Below are positions 23,493 to 32,345 of a DNA stretch of 49,355 nt, in pieces (position 1 is the first letter of the stretch; each line of letters starts with the position of its first letter). The position numbers and the translations under genes are program-made. Under the pieces are notes generated by a model. The model searched no databases and was not told the DNA's origin. It saw nothing but the letters and a program-made list of their open reading frames with translations. The DNA comes from Bacteroidales bacterium (GTDB lineage: Bacteria > Bacteroidota > Bacteroidia > Bacteroidales > UBA932): the NCBI GenBank assembly GCA_016290835.1, contig JAEEVG010000002.1:74869-124223 (forward strand). Reading direction: 5' to 3'.

Positions 23493-26075
23493 TTACTCGT
23501 CGGGGGTGCAGCGCACCACGGAGTAGTCAGAGGTTTCGCCGCTCTGGAGGGTGAACATATCTTCCCTGAAACGTATTCTGAGGAAACGCCAGATACTGGC
23601 GGCGGTATAAAGGTGTCCTGTAGCAGAGTTATACATTCCCTGCAGGCCGACGTTGGCCAGGATCAGGTCTCGTTCGCCGAGCGCGGGGAAGAAGATCTGT
23701 TCCACGCCGGTGGCGGGATAGACACGTCCGGGTCCACGCATCTGCTCATCTTCCTCCTTACTCACCCACTTCGTGTTGGCAGCGGAGAACCCTCTAAACG
23801 TTATAATATTCGGCACCTTATATCCGACCGGAGAAGGATCATACACGCTTTTCGTGATGAACTCAGTCTCGGCTTGCGTCGCGTTTTGATAGTCTCCGGT
23901 TGAATTCCATAAATTGTACCAGGTCGGCGAGGTGTAGGTGTAGCCATTGTCGAGATACTGTTTGTACGGCTCCCGGATCATCTGCTCGATAGGCATCCTG
24001 CCCGGCAGACCATACTGGGGTGCATACTGATTACCGTCTGCTGCCGAAGGATACACGGGTTTGTTGAGCGGAGCGTCGTAATCGCCGTTGAATCCCGGGA
24101 TGGGATCCTTGCGGCCCCAGCCGTAGTACGGACTGTTGCCGTATGTAATCGTCGTCGGGCCCTGTTTCTGCGTGAGCAGGATCGGTTCGGACTTGACTCC
24201 GTCCGGGTCGTCCTGGACCACACGGACATAGGCCGTGCGCCCGTCGTAGCGCGACATGATTCGTGTGTCGACCCAGCCCAGGTTCTCCTTCAAAATTTTC
24301 TGTCTGTAGGCGACGGTCGTATGCGGCGTGAGCGGGAGGTTGGCGCTGCTCAGGTCGTGGTCCGTCACCCAGATGTGCCAGCTCCAGGCAATCACGCCGT
24401 CCGCCAACACGGCCAGCACGGCATTCCCCTGGGTGATGTTATCCTTCGGGACGCTGAAGGTGATGTAGGCATCCTGGCCGCTGCCGGTGATGGCCACGTT
24501 CTCAATGAGCCCGGGAGAATCCATCCACAGCAATTGGGCGGTAAAGGTCTTTCCATTGTGCTGCGTCTCGATGTAAGGACTCGTGATATAGCCTCCCAGG
24601 TGGTCTAAGAAACGGCCGATGAATCTCATGTTAGGTTGGTTGGGGTATTGGGCGCCAGCGTCTGTGCGATAACCGCTAGCCGTCGGGCCCTTTTTCGCGC
24701 GATAGGCAACCTCGTTGATCGCACCACCCTTCACGCCGTTACCATAGACGAGCGGGAATTTGTAGGTGCCGGCGGCCTGGACCACATAGCAGTTGGCCGT
24801 CGTGCGGTCGACGGTCGCGCCCGTGGCGACATTGATCGTGGAGAGATCGAAATCCGACTTCTGAGCGGCAGCCCGCAGCGCGTTGGTATGCTCGTCCAGC
24901 GGGATGCCGTTGCCATCCAGGGGGATGGCGTTCTCCTGCGGAGCCGCAACGATGCTCAGCGGCTGGCCGTCGACGTTGCCGCGGAGGTCGACGCCGGCAC
25001 CGAGGTTCAGCCATTCCGGCCAGGTCGTGGTCCAACTGCCCGCGGCGCCGGTCTCGGAGAACTCGAAGTGGAAGGCCTCGGCCTCCTCCGAAACTCCGTT
25101 GGTCACATAGCTCTTGAATTCGTCGGACAGGCTGATGATGCCGCCGGTATATTCCGCATCATTTATGATGTCTTTCAGACCTTCCATCACGAAACGGATC
25201 GGAGAATCTCCGGCGGACAGGCGCTTGCCGTGGTGGCGCCGCATGTCGAGCGAGCCGTCCGCAAAGGTGCGGGAGGCCAGCACGTTGCCGTCCTTGTCGA
25301 GGGACTCCACCCTGACACTCTGATAGACGCCGCAAGGCACGGGGAGATTCAGTGAGAAGGTGGTCACGTTGGGGCCTACGCCGCTCTCGGAACTGGCGAC
25401 CGTGAACGTGATCACGTTGTTGGTCGTATTCCCCTGCGTCTGGATGAACGGAGCGGTCGGGTCCGTGGTGTCCACGGTATAGGTGCCAGTGACATCCTTG
25501 TCAAAAGTTGCCACGACCGTCACCGTGGCCGGGTCGACGTTGGGGAAGGTGACGCGCATCAGCGCACCGACGTGGTAGAAATCCAGCCGGTTCGACGTGG
25601 GGACGATGCTGTTGTCGGCCACCATCGGGGAAGGCGTGAAGTCGGTGGTCAGCCCCGTGTTGTTGCCGGCGATGATATCCGAGACGTCGTACGCGTCGGG
25701 CATTTCCACTTGCAGGTCCCCCGCCTGGCTCATCTTGGCAGCGGATGCCGGATAGACCGCGAATCCTTCGCGGGTCTTGCCCCGGGCCGAAGAGGCCAGG
25801 ATCGTAGCGACAGAACGATCGCTCCCATTCAACTCTACGGTGTAGTTATAGAAGTAGCCGTCGCTGAAATAAAGGGCCACCTGGTCTCCGGCATCCCAGG
25901 CGAACTTGCCGTCATGGCTGTCATACGACGTTTTCGTGTTCAGTTCCGCGTCGGCGATCCGGATGGTCAGGTTGTCGTCAGATTCCATGCCCGGAAACTC
26001 CCGCTGGCAGCCCGTGCCCAGGAGCAGGACGGCGGACAGGAACGTCACAATATATCGGTTGGTCATCTTTTTCAT
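23493..26075 (-). CDS. Fimbrillin-like lipoprotein with FISUMP-type C-terminal domain (860 aa)
   Basis: A signal peptide ends in LLLGTGC (lipobox). Residues about 40-330 follow the fimbrillin pattern (NTKTSYDSHDGKFAWDAGDQ, YPASAAKM, RLDFYHVGALMRVTF, LPVPCGVYQSVRV). A middle block DFDLSTINVATGATVDRTTA followed by NCYVVQAAGTYKFPLVYGNG precedes an Ig-like region with VIAWSWHIWVTD. The C-terminal third has the FISUMP-like signatures GNSPYYGWGRKDPIPG and KSVYDPSPVGYKVP and ends with VVRCTPDE. It is probably a surface-exposed or fimbrial tip protein. It is the last gene before a strong terminator and a paralogue of the gene just upstream. Confidence 0.85.
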   Translation of the reverse strand: MKKMTNRYIVTFLSAVLLLGTGCQREFPGMESDDNLTIRIADAELNTKTSYDSHDGKFAWDAGDQVALYFSDGYFYNYTVELNGSDRSVATILASSARGKTREGFAVYPASAAKMSQAGDLQVEMPDAYDVSDIIAGNNTGLTTDFTPSPMVADNSIVPTSNRLDFYHVGALMRVTFPNVDPATVTVVATFDKDVTGTYTVDTTDPTAPFIQTQGNTTNNVITFTVASSESGVGPNVTTFSLNLPVPCGVYQSVRVESLDKDGNVLASRTFADGSLDMRRHHGKRLSAGDSPIRFVMEGLKDIINDAEYTGGIISLSDEFKSYVTNGVSEEAEAFHFEFSETGAAGSWTTTWPEWLNLGAGVDLRGNVDGQPLSIVAAPQENAIPLDGNGIPLDEHTNALRAAAQKSDFDLSTINVATGATVDRTTANCYVVQAAGTYKFPLVYGNGVKGGAINEVAYRAKKGPTASGYRTDAGAQYPNQPNMRFIGRFLDHLGGYITSPYIETQHNGKTFTAQLLWMDSPGLIENVAITGSGQDAYITFSVPKDNITQGNAVLAVLADGVIAWSWHIWVTDHDLSSANLPLTPHTTVAYRQKILKENLGWVDTRIMSRYDGRTAYVRVVQDDPDGVKSEPILLTQKQGPTTITYGNSPYYGWGRKDPIPGFNGDYDAPLNKPVYPSAADGNQYAPQYGLPGRMPIEQMIREPYKQYLDNGYTYTSPTWYNLWNSTGDYQNATQAETEFITKSVYDPSPVGYKVPNIITFRGFSAANTKWVSKEEDEQMRGPGRVYPATGVEQIFFPALGERDLILANVGLQGMYNSATGHLYTAASIWRFLRIRFREDMFTLQSGETSDYSVVRCTPDE

Positions 26076-26098
26076 ATCTGTTAGTTTATGATGCGTGA

Positions 26099-28642
26099 TT
26101 ATTCCTGTATGGACCGGACCGGCAGCTGGTTGTACAAGTAGACGATGTCTTTCTCATAGACTTCGCTTTCGTTGAACGAAATGACGTAAGCCCTGCGGAA
26201 GTTGTCGGATGTATTGTTCGTGAGGCTTGCGGACCAGTACTGGGAAGTACTGAAGACGATGGAATCGTTGAAGAGAACAAATCCATTCTCCGGAAGGAAC
26301 ACGCCCTGGCCGTTGTTGTAGGCGCGGCCGTTGGTGCCGTCGTTGAACGAGGCCGGATCGGCATAGCTCCACGGGAAGTTCGATTCATCGAAGCTGGCAA
26401 AGGCGTTCTCGCCGGGTACCTTGAAGCCCACGGGCGAAGGATCGTAGACGGACTTGGTCACGGGTACGTTAAAGGTCGTCTCCCCCAGGGTGTCATAGGT
26501 CGTATTCCAGAGATTATAGAACCATTTGTCCGTCCAGTTCCAGCCGTGAATGCTCGAGCCCGTATAATTGTAGCGGATGTTCGGGTGCTGGATGACGACG
26601 CCGAGGGGACGCCAAAGCTCTTTGCTGTACTTCGGCAGATAGTTTTCGGAATAGGAGTAGAGCTCTTTCCGGGCAGGCCCCTGCTGGTCGTCGATCTGCT
26701 TGATATAGGCGCCGGGCAGGGGATCCTTGCGGCCCCACTGGTAGTAAGGGCTGTTGCCCCGCTCCACGATGGTCGGACCGGCCTGCGAGGTGATCAATAC
26801 GGTGTTGGACTCGGCTCCGCCGGACTCGGACTGCCGGGCGCGCATATAGACCTGTTTCGTCTCGTAGCGCTCGGTCTCCTTGGTGCCGACCCATCCGATG
26901 TTCACCGGGGCGAACTTCGTGCCGTTCAGGCCGTCCTTGAGGGCGGTGAGGTCCTCGTCGGTCACCCAGATATGCCAGCTCCAGGCAATCACGTTGTTTG
27001 CGAACAAGGCTATCATGGCGTTGCCCTGGCAGATGGTCTCAGCGGGTACTTCGAAGGTAATATAGGCATCCTGCCCGCTGCCGGTGACGCTTACACTTTC
27101 TGCATTGATGAGACCCTTGGCATCTGTCCAGATGAGTTGGGCCGTGTAGGTCGTATTGGCCGGCAGCAGTTCTTCAATATAAGGATTGGTGATATTGCCT
27201 GTGGAGGTGCTCCAGCCGGTGTTGCCTGCGACGGTATAAAGATGATTCTTGAAATAACCTAAATAACCCATAATGACGCCATCGTAAAGTTGCGCCTCGC
27301 CATTGGCCGTTCGGAGGGCGCCTCCTACACCTTTGCGGGCCTGATAGGCACTCTCGTTGAGCGCTCCACCCTTGACACCGTTGCCATAGACGAGCGGGAA
27401 CTTGTAGGTGCCCGGAGCCTGGACCACGTAGCAGTTGGCCGTGGTGCGGGCGACGGTCGCGCCCGTGGCGACATTGATCGTGGAAAGGTCGAAGTCGGTC
27501 TTCGGCGTCGCGTTTTTCAAGGCTTCGGCGTGGGCATCCACGGCCAGGTTGGGCTGCGGTTTCAGGGAGATGCGCATTTCGCGCGGACGGGAGAAGCCGC
27601 CGAAATCGATGCTGGGATCCGGGACGATCCAGTCCGGCGGAGTCGTGCTCCAGGTTCCGTCTGCGCCCGTCGCGGAATACTCGAAGCGGAAAGGAGCCGC
27701 CTCCTTGTCGCCGTATTCGTCGTATTTGAAACTCACGAAGTCGTCCGAGAACGTGAAACTGCCGCCGAAATAGTAGGACGTCACATCCTTGAGCGTGCCG
27801 ATCGTCCAGTCTCCCGGGGTTTCGCCGAAGAAGATGAGCTTTCCGTGGTGGCGTGCGAAGGTCAGCGCAGCCTTGGAATATTCTTGCTGCAGGACCGGGT
27901 TGGTCGTGTCGTTCGCATAGGCTTGGACATCGATCCGGGCGTACGTCCCGCAGGGGACGGGAACGTTCAGTGCGAAACTGTTCTCTGCAGGGAGTCCGCT
28001 GGCCGATACGGTGAAAGTGACTGTACGGGCGTTGCTGGTTGCGCCTTCGCCGCGGTTCGTGATACGGGGATTCCGCGGGTCCGACACGTTGACGGTGTAT
28101 TCTCCCGTGACATCGTTTTCGAAGGTGACGGTGACCGTCTTCACGCCCGCGGGAAGATTGGTGCAGACGACGCGGAGCAGTCCTCCGACGTGGCGGAAAT
28201 ACAGGAGATCCTGGTCGTTACTGTTAACGGCCACCATCGGGACCGGGGAGAACTCGTCGTCGCCCGCGGCAGCCAACGCGCTGACGTCATAGCTGGCAGG
28301 GAGGTTGACTTTCAGTGTGGTGGGGGCGCCGTCCGCCACGGCGACGGCGGCCGGATACACGGCGTAGAAATTACGGAGGTCCGTCTCCGTCTCTTCGATG
28401 GAGAAGTCGCCGGTAGTGGGCTCGACGACGGCATTCTGGAAGGCGCTGCCTACATAGACGGCGATCTGGTCTCCGGTGTTCCAGGCGAATTTGCCATCGA
28501 CGTCAAACGACACCTTCGTTTCGTTCTCATTCTCGATGACCGCCCGGAGCGTGGTCTTGCCGGAATTGGATCCAAGTTCCTTGACACAACCCGGCAGGAG
28601 GGACAGGGCCAGTGCGGCTGATAGGATATATCTTGCTTTCAT
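26099..28642 (-). CDS. Fimbrillin-like lipoprotein with FISUMP-type C-terminal domain (847 aa)
   Basis: Paralogue of the neighbouring 860-residue protein. A lipoprotein signal ends LSLLPGC. Fimbrillin-type repeats follow (ETKVSFDVDGKFAWNTGDQI, RHVGGLLRVVC, VPCGTYARIDV), then the almost identical middle block DFDLSTINVATGATVARTTA plus NCYVVQAPGTYKFPLVYGNG. Next come VIAWSWHIWVTDEDL, GNSPYYQWGRKDPLPG and KSVYDPSPVGFKVP, and the end is LPVRSIQE. The C-terminal end is diverged from the paralogue. It is probably a lipid-anchored adhesin or tip subunit. It is 20 bases behind the 362-residue lipoprotein gene. Confidence 0.85.
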   Translation of the reverse strand: MKARYILSAALALSLLPGCVKELGSNSGKTTLRAVIENENETKVSFDVDGKFAWNTGDQIAVYVGSAFQNAVVEPTTGDFSIEETETDLRNFYAVYPAAVAVADGAPTTLKVNLPASYDVSALAAAGDDEFSPVPMVAVNSNDQDLLYFRHVGGLLRVVCTNLPAGVKTVTVTFENDVTGEYTVNVSDPRNPRITNRGEGATSNARTVTFTVSASGLPAENSFALNVPVPCGTYARIDVQAYANDTTNPVLQQEYSKAALTFARHHGKLIFFGETPGDWTIGTLKDVTSYYFGGSFTFSDDFVSFKYDEYGDKEAAPFRFEYSATGADGTWSTTPPDWIVPDPSIDFGGFSRPREMRISLKPQPNLAVDAHAEALKNATPKTDFDLSTINVATGATVARTTANCYVVQAPGTYKFPLVYGNGVKGGALNESAYQARKGVGGALRTANGEAQLYDGVIMGYLGYFKNHLYTVAGNTGWSTSTGNITNPYIEELLPANTTYTAQLIWTDAKGLINAESVSVTGSGQDAYITFEVPAETICQGNAMIALFANNVIAWSWHIWVTDEDLTALKDGLNGTKFAPVNIGWVGTKETERYETKQVYMRARQSESGGAESNTVLITSQAGPTIVERGNSPYYQWGRKDPLPGAYIKQIDDQQGPARKELYSYSENYLPKYSKELWRPLGVVIQHPNIRYNYTGSSIHGWNWTDKWFYNLWNTTYDTLGETTFNVPVTKSVYDPSPVGFKVPGENAFASFDESNFPWSYADPASFNDGTNGRAYNNGQGVFLPENGFVLFNDSIVFSTSQYWSASLTNNTSDNFRRAYVISFNESEVYEKDIVYLYNQLPVRSIQE

Positions 28643-28662
28643 GACTGTTGATTAGCTTGTTG

Positions 28663-29751
28663 TTAATCCCAAATGAGGTTCTCGCCGGAGGCCTGGACAT
28701 CCCAGAGGATGTCCTCGCCGTAAAGCTCGAGGAGTTTCGGGAAGGTGATGCCCGAGATGATATATTTCCTGCCCGGCTGGAACACGAGCGGCGTGCCGTT
28801 GTTGTCGTTGAGCCGGAGCGAACGGACGCGGGTCTCGCCGACGAGCTTGAAGGAAATGACGACGTCGGTCAGCACGGTAGGCAGGGCGAAGATCGTGAAC
28901 GAGGCGTCCTGGGTGGGCGTAAGGGTCAGTTTGCCGTCCGTCCGGGCGGTGAAGTCCACCATGATGGTGTCGTGGGCGTCCGCGGGCGCCACGGTCACGC
29001 TCTCGTCTGCCGTGGCCACGCTGAAAGTCGTGGCGGCAACCGGCTGACTGGGGCTGTAGAACTTGAACCACTCCAGGTCAACCTGGGGGTTCTCGCCGCA
29101 GTTCACCCAGAACTCAAAAGCCGTGAATTTGGGGTAGAAATTCAACTGGACCGTCCCGTTGTCGGCGACGCCCGTCGTCTTCGCGAACATCACGGCATAT
29201 TTCATATCCATGACTCCGAGGTTGTCGGTCCAGGTCAGGGTCGGCTCGTGCGGGATCGTGGCGGTCATCTTCGTCGCGTCGAGGGGGCCGAGCGGCGTGC
29301 GGGCATAGAAATCATAGTACTCGGCGGAACCCCAGACGAGGCCGTTGACGTTCGCGTCGATGTTGTGCACCGGGTCCGGAATGCCCGGGTCGTTACCGTT
29401 CTCGTCATACACGATGCCGGCGTTGATCAGAGATCCCTTGCTGTAGCGCCCGTCCGTCACGATGTTCTTCAACTTATAGACGGCAGAGTGAAGATTGGCG
29501 TCGTAGCGGTGCGAGGCCTGAGGGCTGTAGATCAGGATCCGGTCCGTATCCAGCCAGTCGATGCGTTCGTAATAGGCTCCTTCCGATTGAATGAAGGGGC
29601 GGCTGGCGTATGCGGTCTTGGTGAGGTCGCCGGTCGGGTTCTCGGTCCTGGCCTCAAAAGTAATCTGCTTGCCTTCGCCGCCTTTGCCGAATTTGGAGCA
29701 ACCCGGGAAAAGCAGGGCCGCGGTCAGGAAAAAGAAAAGGATTTTTTTCAT
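28663..29751 (-). CDS. Fimbrillin-like lipoprotein, first lipoprotein of the left cluster
   Basis: The ATG at 29751 gives MKKILFFFLTAALLFPGCSK, a clear lipoprotein signal; the frame extends five codons upstream without support. The 362-residue product shows IDWLDTDRILIYSPQASHRY, GNDPGIPDP and NVNGLVWGSAEYYDFYARTP, then KFTAFEFWVNCG. The same blocks occur in the 383-residue protein that occupies the equivalent position in the right cluster (33816-34967), so the two are paralogues. It starts 5 bases after the stop of the 58-residue peptide gene. Confidence 0.83.
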   Translation of the reverse strand: MKKILFFFLTAALLFPGCSKFGKGGEGKQITFEARTENPTGDLTKTAYASRPFIQSEGAYYERIDWLDTDRILIYSPQASHRYDANLHSAVYKLKNIVTDGRYSKGSLINAGIVYDENGNDPGIPDPVHNIDANVNGLVWGSAEYYDFYARTPLGPLDATKMTATIPHEPTLTWTDNLGVMDMKYAVMFAKTTGVADNGTVQLNFYPKFTAFEFWVNCGENPQVDLEWFKFYSPSQPVAATTFSVATADESVTVAPADAHDTIMVDFTARTDGKLTLTPTQDASFTIFALPTVLTDVVISFKLVGETRVRSLRLNDNNGTPLVFQPGRKYIISGITFPKLLELYGEDILWDVQASGENLIWD

Positions 29752-29756
29752 AACGG

Positions 29757-29933
29757 CTATTCCCAATTGTGGTTAAAATACTGAGGATCGTCGACATCCA
29801 CGAACTCAACTTGCTGGCCCATGGAGATGACAGTCGTGTTGTCAGAGACCGACCCCTGCAGGATCGGCGAGCCGGGCAAGAGGGTCACCTCCTGCAGGAC
29901 AACCGGCTTCACGAATAGTTGTTTTTGTTTCAT
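29757..29933 (-). CDS. 58-residue small protein between nusG-like gene and lipoprotein (left copy)
   Basis: The frame runs from ATG 29933 to TAG; an ATG three codons earlier (29942) is possible. It begins MKQKQLFVKPVVLQEVTLLP, continues GSPILQGSVSDNTTVISMGQ and ends in an acidic, aromatic tail (VDVDDPQYFNHNWE). The core ILQGSVSDNTTV plus SMGQQV is identical to that in the right-hand copy at 33635-33811, which sits at the same place between nusG and a lipoprotein. It has no signal peptide and no cysteines. The paired conservation and tight spacing (5 bases to the lipoprotein start) support a real gene. Function unknown. Confidence 0.82.
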   Translation of the reverse strand: MKQKQLFVKPVVLQEVTLLPGSPILQGSVSDNTTVISMGQQVEFVDVDDPQYFNHNWE

Positions 29934-29959
29934 ATTATGCATAATCTTATCTCTATCAT

Positions 29960-30484
29960 CTATTTGGCGTCGACCGGCTCCAGCCAGGCGCGCGGGACGC
30001 TCGCCTTGGCGAACCAGGAGTCCAGCAGGCGCACCACCACGTAGGTGCGGCCGCGAAGCTCCAGGACGAAGCCTTCCACACCGGTAAGCACGCCCTTGAT
30101 GACGCGGACCCTTTCCCCGAGCTCGAGCGGACGGTCGACCAGTCCCCCCTCGTCGGTGGAGAGGTCGAGTACGCGGCGGAAGTCCTCGAGCTGCTTGTCG
30201 GGGACGACCAGCAGGCTGCGGGTGGCCGGGTCGATGAGGTAGCGCACCGGCAGGGCCTCCTCGTTGGCGAGGGCGCAAGCCTGGCGCTTGGTGGCACGCA
30301 GGAAGACGAGACTCGGGATGAGCGGACGCTCGTAGCTCGCGCCGCCGCGGGTGCGGCGCCGCTGCTCGGTGGGTACGAAGCGCTCCACGCCCAAGCGGTC
30401 GAGCCGCCCGGCAACAGAAAGCTCCGCCCCGCAACGCGTGCGCGCGGCGAACCAGCATTCCTTGACTGTATCCGTCTTCAGCAT
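29960..30484 (-). CDS. UpxY-type NusG paralogue, transcription antiterminator (left copy)
   Basis: The ATG at 30484 gives a 174-residue protein (MLKTDTVKECWFAARTRCGA); the frame's earlier start at 30550 is a TTG without support. The NGN domain is seen as WFAARTRCGAELSVAGRLDR and RFVPTE, and the C-terminal KOW motif as ERVRVIKGVLTGVEGFVLEL. UpxY proteins bind RNA polymerase early in a transcript and prevent premature termination of the operon that encodes them. Outside the first residues it differs from the right copy at about 8 of 161 positions. It heads the left peptide-fimbrillin cluster and has a leader of about 185 bases. Confidence 0.9.
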   Translation of the reverse strand: MLKTDTVKECWFAARTRCGAELSVAGRLDRLGVERFVPTEQRRRTRGGASYERPLIPSLVFLRATKRQACALANEEALPVRYLIDPATRSLLVVPDKQLEDFRRVLDLSTDEGGLVDRPLELGERVRVIKGVLTGVEGFVLELRGRTYVVVRLLDSWFAKASVPRAWLEPVDAK

Positions 30485-30588
30485 TATTCTTGCTAAGTCC
30501 TTGTTATTCTTGTCCTTTCTGCGTATCTTAACGCTTGAATTGAATAACAAATATTAATTCTTCTTATTTGTTTTTCTATCAAATTATT

Positions 30589-30605
30589 ATCTCTACGATA
30601 GAGAT
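30589..30605 (-). promoter_or_regulatory. Hairpin in the leader of the left nusG-like gene
   Basis: ATCTCTA and TAGAGAT form a perfect 7-base stem around a 3-base loop, inside the predicted 5' leader about 105 bases upstream of the ATG. UpxY-type factors act on their own leaders, so a pausing or recognition hairpin is plausible. The stem is AT-rich and not followed by a T-run, so it is not a standard terminator. Confidence 0.4.
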
Positions 30606-30673
30606 GCGTCCGAAACAACTGCTTATTTAACTATTCTATATCAACCAATCAATTACGCACTCTATACAATTTA

Positions 30674-30704
30674 CAAAGGTATTGTAATCTTTTTTAATTC
30701 CAAA
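30674..30704 (-). promoter_or_regulatory. Bacteroides-type promoter of the left nusG-peptide-fimbrillin cluster
   Basis: On the minus strand TTTG (30701-30704) and TACCTTTG (30674-30681) are separated by exactly 19 bases, a full match to the consensus. It lies 20 bases beyond the stop of the sugar transferase gene. The predicted start near 30668 leaves a leader of about 185 bases. Confidence 0.8.
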
Positions 30705-30724
30705 CCAAAAAAAGATTTTTTTTT

Positions 30725-32050
30725 CTAAAATTTTTTTCCGCCGATAATCCGCAAGAAGGTCAGCATCAACAAACGCGCATCAAACCACAACGAGTGGTTC
30801 CGGAGATAATATAAATCCAAATCCAGCCGTGTGAGCATTTTATCCAGGGTATCAGTATATCCATTATATAGAGTAGCATAGCTCGTGACGCCCGGCCGGA
30901 TCTGGAACAGGAAGCGGTAGCGGGGGTTCACGGCCATGATCTGGTCGATGTAAAACCTGCGCTCGGGGCGGTAGCCGATGAAGGACATGTCGCCGCGGAA
31001 GACATTGATCAGTTGCGGGAGCTCGTCGAGATGGTGCTGACGCAGGAATTTCCCGACTTTTGTGAGTCGGGGATCGTCATCACCGGCATAGAGGGCCGGG
31101 GTGCCGGCAGCTTCGGCATCGATACGCATCGAGCGGAATTTCAAGATGTTGAACGGCTTGCCACCCCGCCCGAGACGCTCCTGGCGATAGATGGCAGGAC
31201 CGCCGTCCTCGAACTTGATCGCCAGGGCACTGAAGGCTGCCAGCGGAGAAAACACCAACATCAGCAGGCTGGAGCCGACCACATCGACACCGCGTTTGAC
31301 CACATGGCCGAAGCGGGACATCGCATCGTCGTTGGAAACGGTGTCTTCCTCATCGGAAGACGGAGCCTGGTTTCCGCCCCTTCCCTTGGGGAAGAGCAGG
31401 CAGTCTACGCCGCCGAGGCGCCACTGCAGCGCATCCAGGTCTTCAATCGAATTCCCGTAGAAGACGACCAGTTCGCCGATAACCTTGCCGGTCTGACCGG
31501 GATCATTGCTTAGGAAGCCGACCACGTTGTAGGTCCCGGCGGCCTGGGTCTTTTCGGCCAGGGCGACGGAGTCGTCCCCGGTGCCAACCACCAGGGCATT
31601 GAGCCGCCCCATCGACCGCACGATCTCCCGTTCTTCCCGGCGGACCGAGCGGACGAGGATTCGGGGAGAGAAAAGCGTCACCGCCGTGAACAGGGTATCT
31701 GATAGCAGTGCAACCACCGCCAAGGCATTCGAGGGCAGTTTGATGAGGCCGACGAGGACCAGCAGCGTCAGGCCGGCCTCTTTGGCTACGATCGCCCAGA
31801 ACAAGCGGGCGTATCCTTTCAGGGAAGCAAACCGCGAAACGACGTTTCCGGTGCCGGACAGCACCAGACCGAGGAAAGTCAAAACTGCTGCCACGCCAAC
31901 CCAGATGGCCAATAAGCCTGTAAAGCCCGGAATGGGCTCGGTGACGCCGCGCATCAGCAAGATAGCCGCAAGCGAACCGATTGCCGAAAGCACGGTATCC
32001 AAAATCGTCCGAGAACGGATGATTCTCCGTTCGATAGTTCCAGTAGGCAT
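30725..32050 (-). CDS. Polyprenyl-phosphate sugar-1-phosphate transferase (WcaJ/initiating transferase type)
   Basis: The 441-residue protein has N-terminal membrane helices (about residues 15-140), a central Rossmann-like domain (LNALVVGTGDDSVALAEKTQ), a linker with acidic residues, and a C-terminal bacterial sugar transferase domain. The last shows KRGVDVVGSSLLMLVFSPLA, YRQERLGRGGKPFNILKFRS, LRQHHLDELPQLINVFRGDM and SFIGYRPERRFYI. It would place the first sugar phosphate on undecaprenyl phosphate for glycan assembly. It stands about 12 kb from the glycan operon, between two divergent nusG copies, with its own promoter. Confidence 0.92.
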   Translation of the reverse strand: MPTGTIERRIIRSRTILDTVLSAIGSLAAILLMRGVTEPIPGFTGLLAIWVGVAAVLTFLGLVLSGTGNVVSRFASLKGYARLFWAIVAKEAGLTLLVLVGLIKLPSNALAVVALLSDTLFTAVTLFSPRILVRSVRREEREIVRSMGRLNALVVGTGDDSVALAEKTQAAGTYNVVGFLSNDPGQTGKVIGELVVFYGNSIEDLDALQWRLGGVDCLLFPKGRGGNQAPSSDEEDTVSNDDAMSRFGHVVKRGVDVVGSSLLMLVFSPLAAFSALAIKFEDGGPAIYRQERLGRGGKPFNILKFRSMRIDAEAAGTPALYAGDDDPRLTKVGKFLRQHHLDELPQLINVFRGDMSFIGYRPERRFYIDQIMAVNPRYRFLFQIRPGVTSYATLYNGYTDTLDKMLTRLDLDLYYLRNHSLWFDARLLMLTFLRIIGGKKF

Positions 32051-32070
32051 TATTTTTACGCTTAATCACG

Positions 32071-32102
32071 CAAAGATAGAATAAAATGCCGAAAACTACA
32101 AC
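32071..32102 (-). promoter_or_regulatory. Promoter of the sugar transferase gene
   Basis: TATCTTTG on the minus strand at 32071-32078 matches TAnnTTTG. GTTG at 32099-32102 is a near match to the -33 TTTG with a 20-base spacer. The leader to the ATG at 32050 is about 15 bases. Confidence 0.6.
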
Positions 32103-32345
32103 AACTTGAGAATGGCACGATTGGCCGCGTCAATCTGCTGATTGTCCAAGGATGCCAGGTAGATGGACGTCGTACGCTCGGAATCGTGCCCCAGCCCCTC
32201 GCTGATGATGGATAGGGGGATATGACGGCCGTGGGCGATGCTGGCCAAGGAGTGACGGGCCACGTACATGGTCAGCGGAGCGGAAAGATGCAGCCTCCGT
32301 CCGATCTGGTGCAAGTTGCGGTTCGCGCGCGCGATCGCGTATTTA
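32096..32345 (-). pseudogene. C-terminal remnant of a tyrosine recombinase
   Basis: Only the last part of a recombinase remains, reading NRNLHQIGRRLHLSAPLT, MYVARHSLASIAHG, ISEGLGHDSERTTSIYLASL and DNQQIDAANRAILKLL. The conserved Arg (VARHS), the LGH box and the nucleophile Tyr (SIYL) are present, but the N-terminal arm-binding and core domains are missing: an in-frame stop and unrelated fimbrillin sequence begin near 32346. The C-terminus is of the kind found in Bacteroides Tsr-type recombinases that invert surface-structure promoters. It is certainly inactive alone. Confidence 0.8.

Noticed and set aside
29757-30458. A 233-codon open frame covering the small peptide and much of the left nusG gene
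   Set aside because: Its upstream part is an out-of-frame reading of nusG. Only the final 58 codons are conserved in the right cluster, so the true gene starts at 29933 (or 29942).
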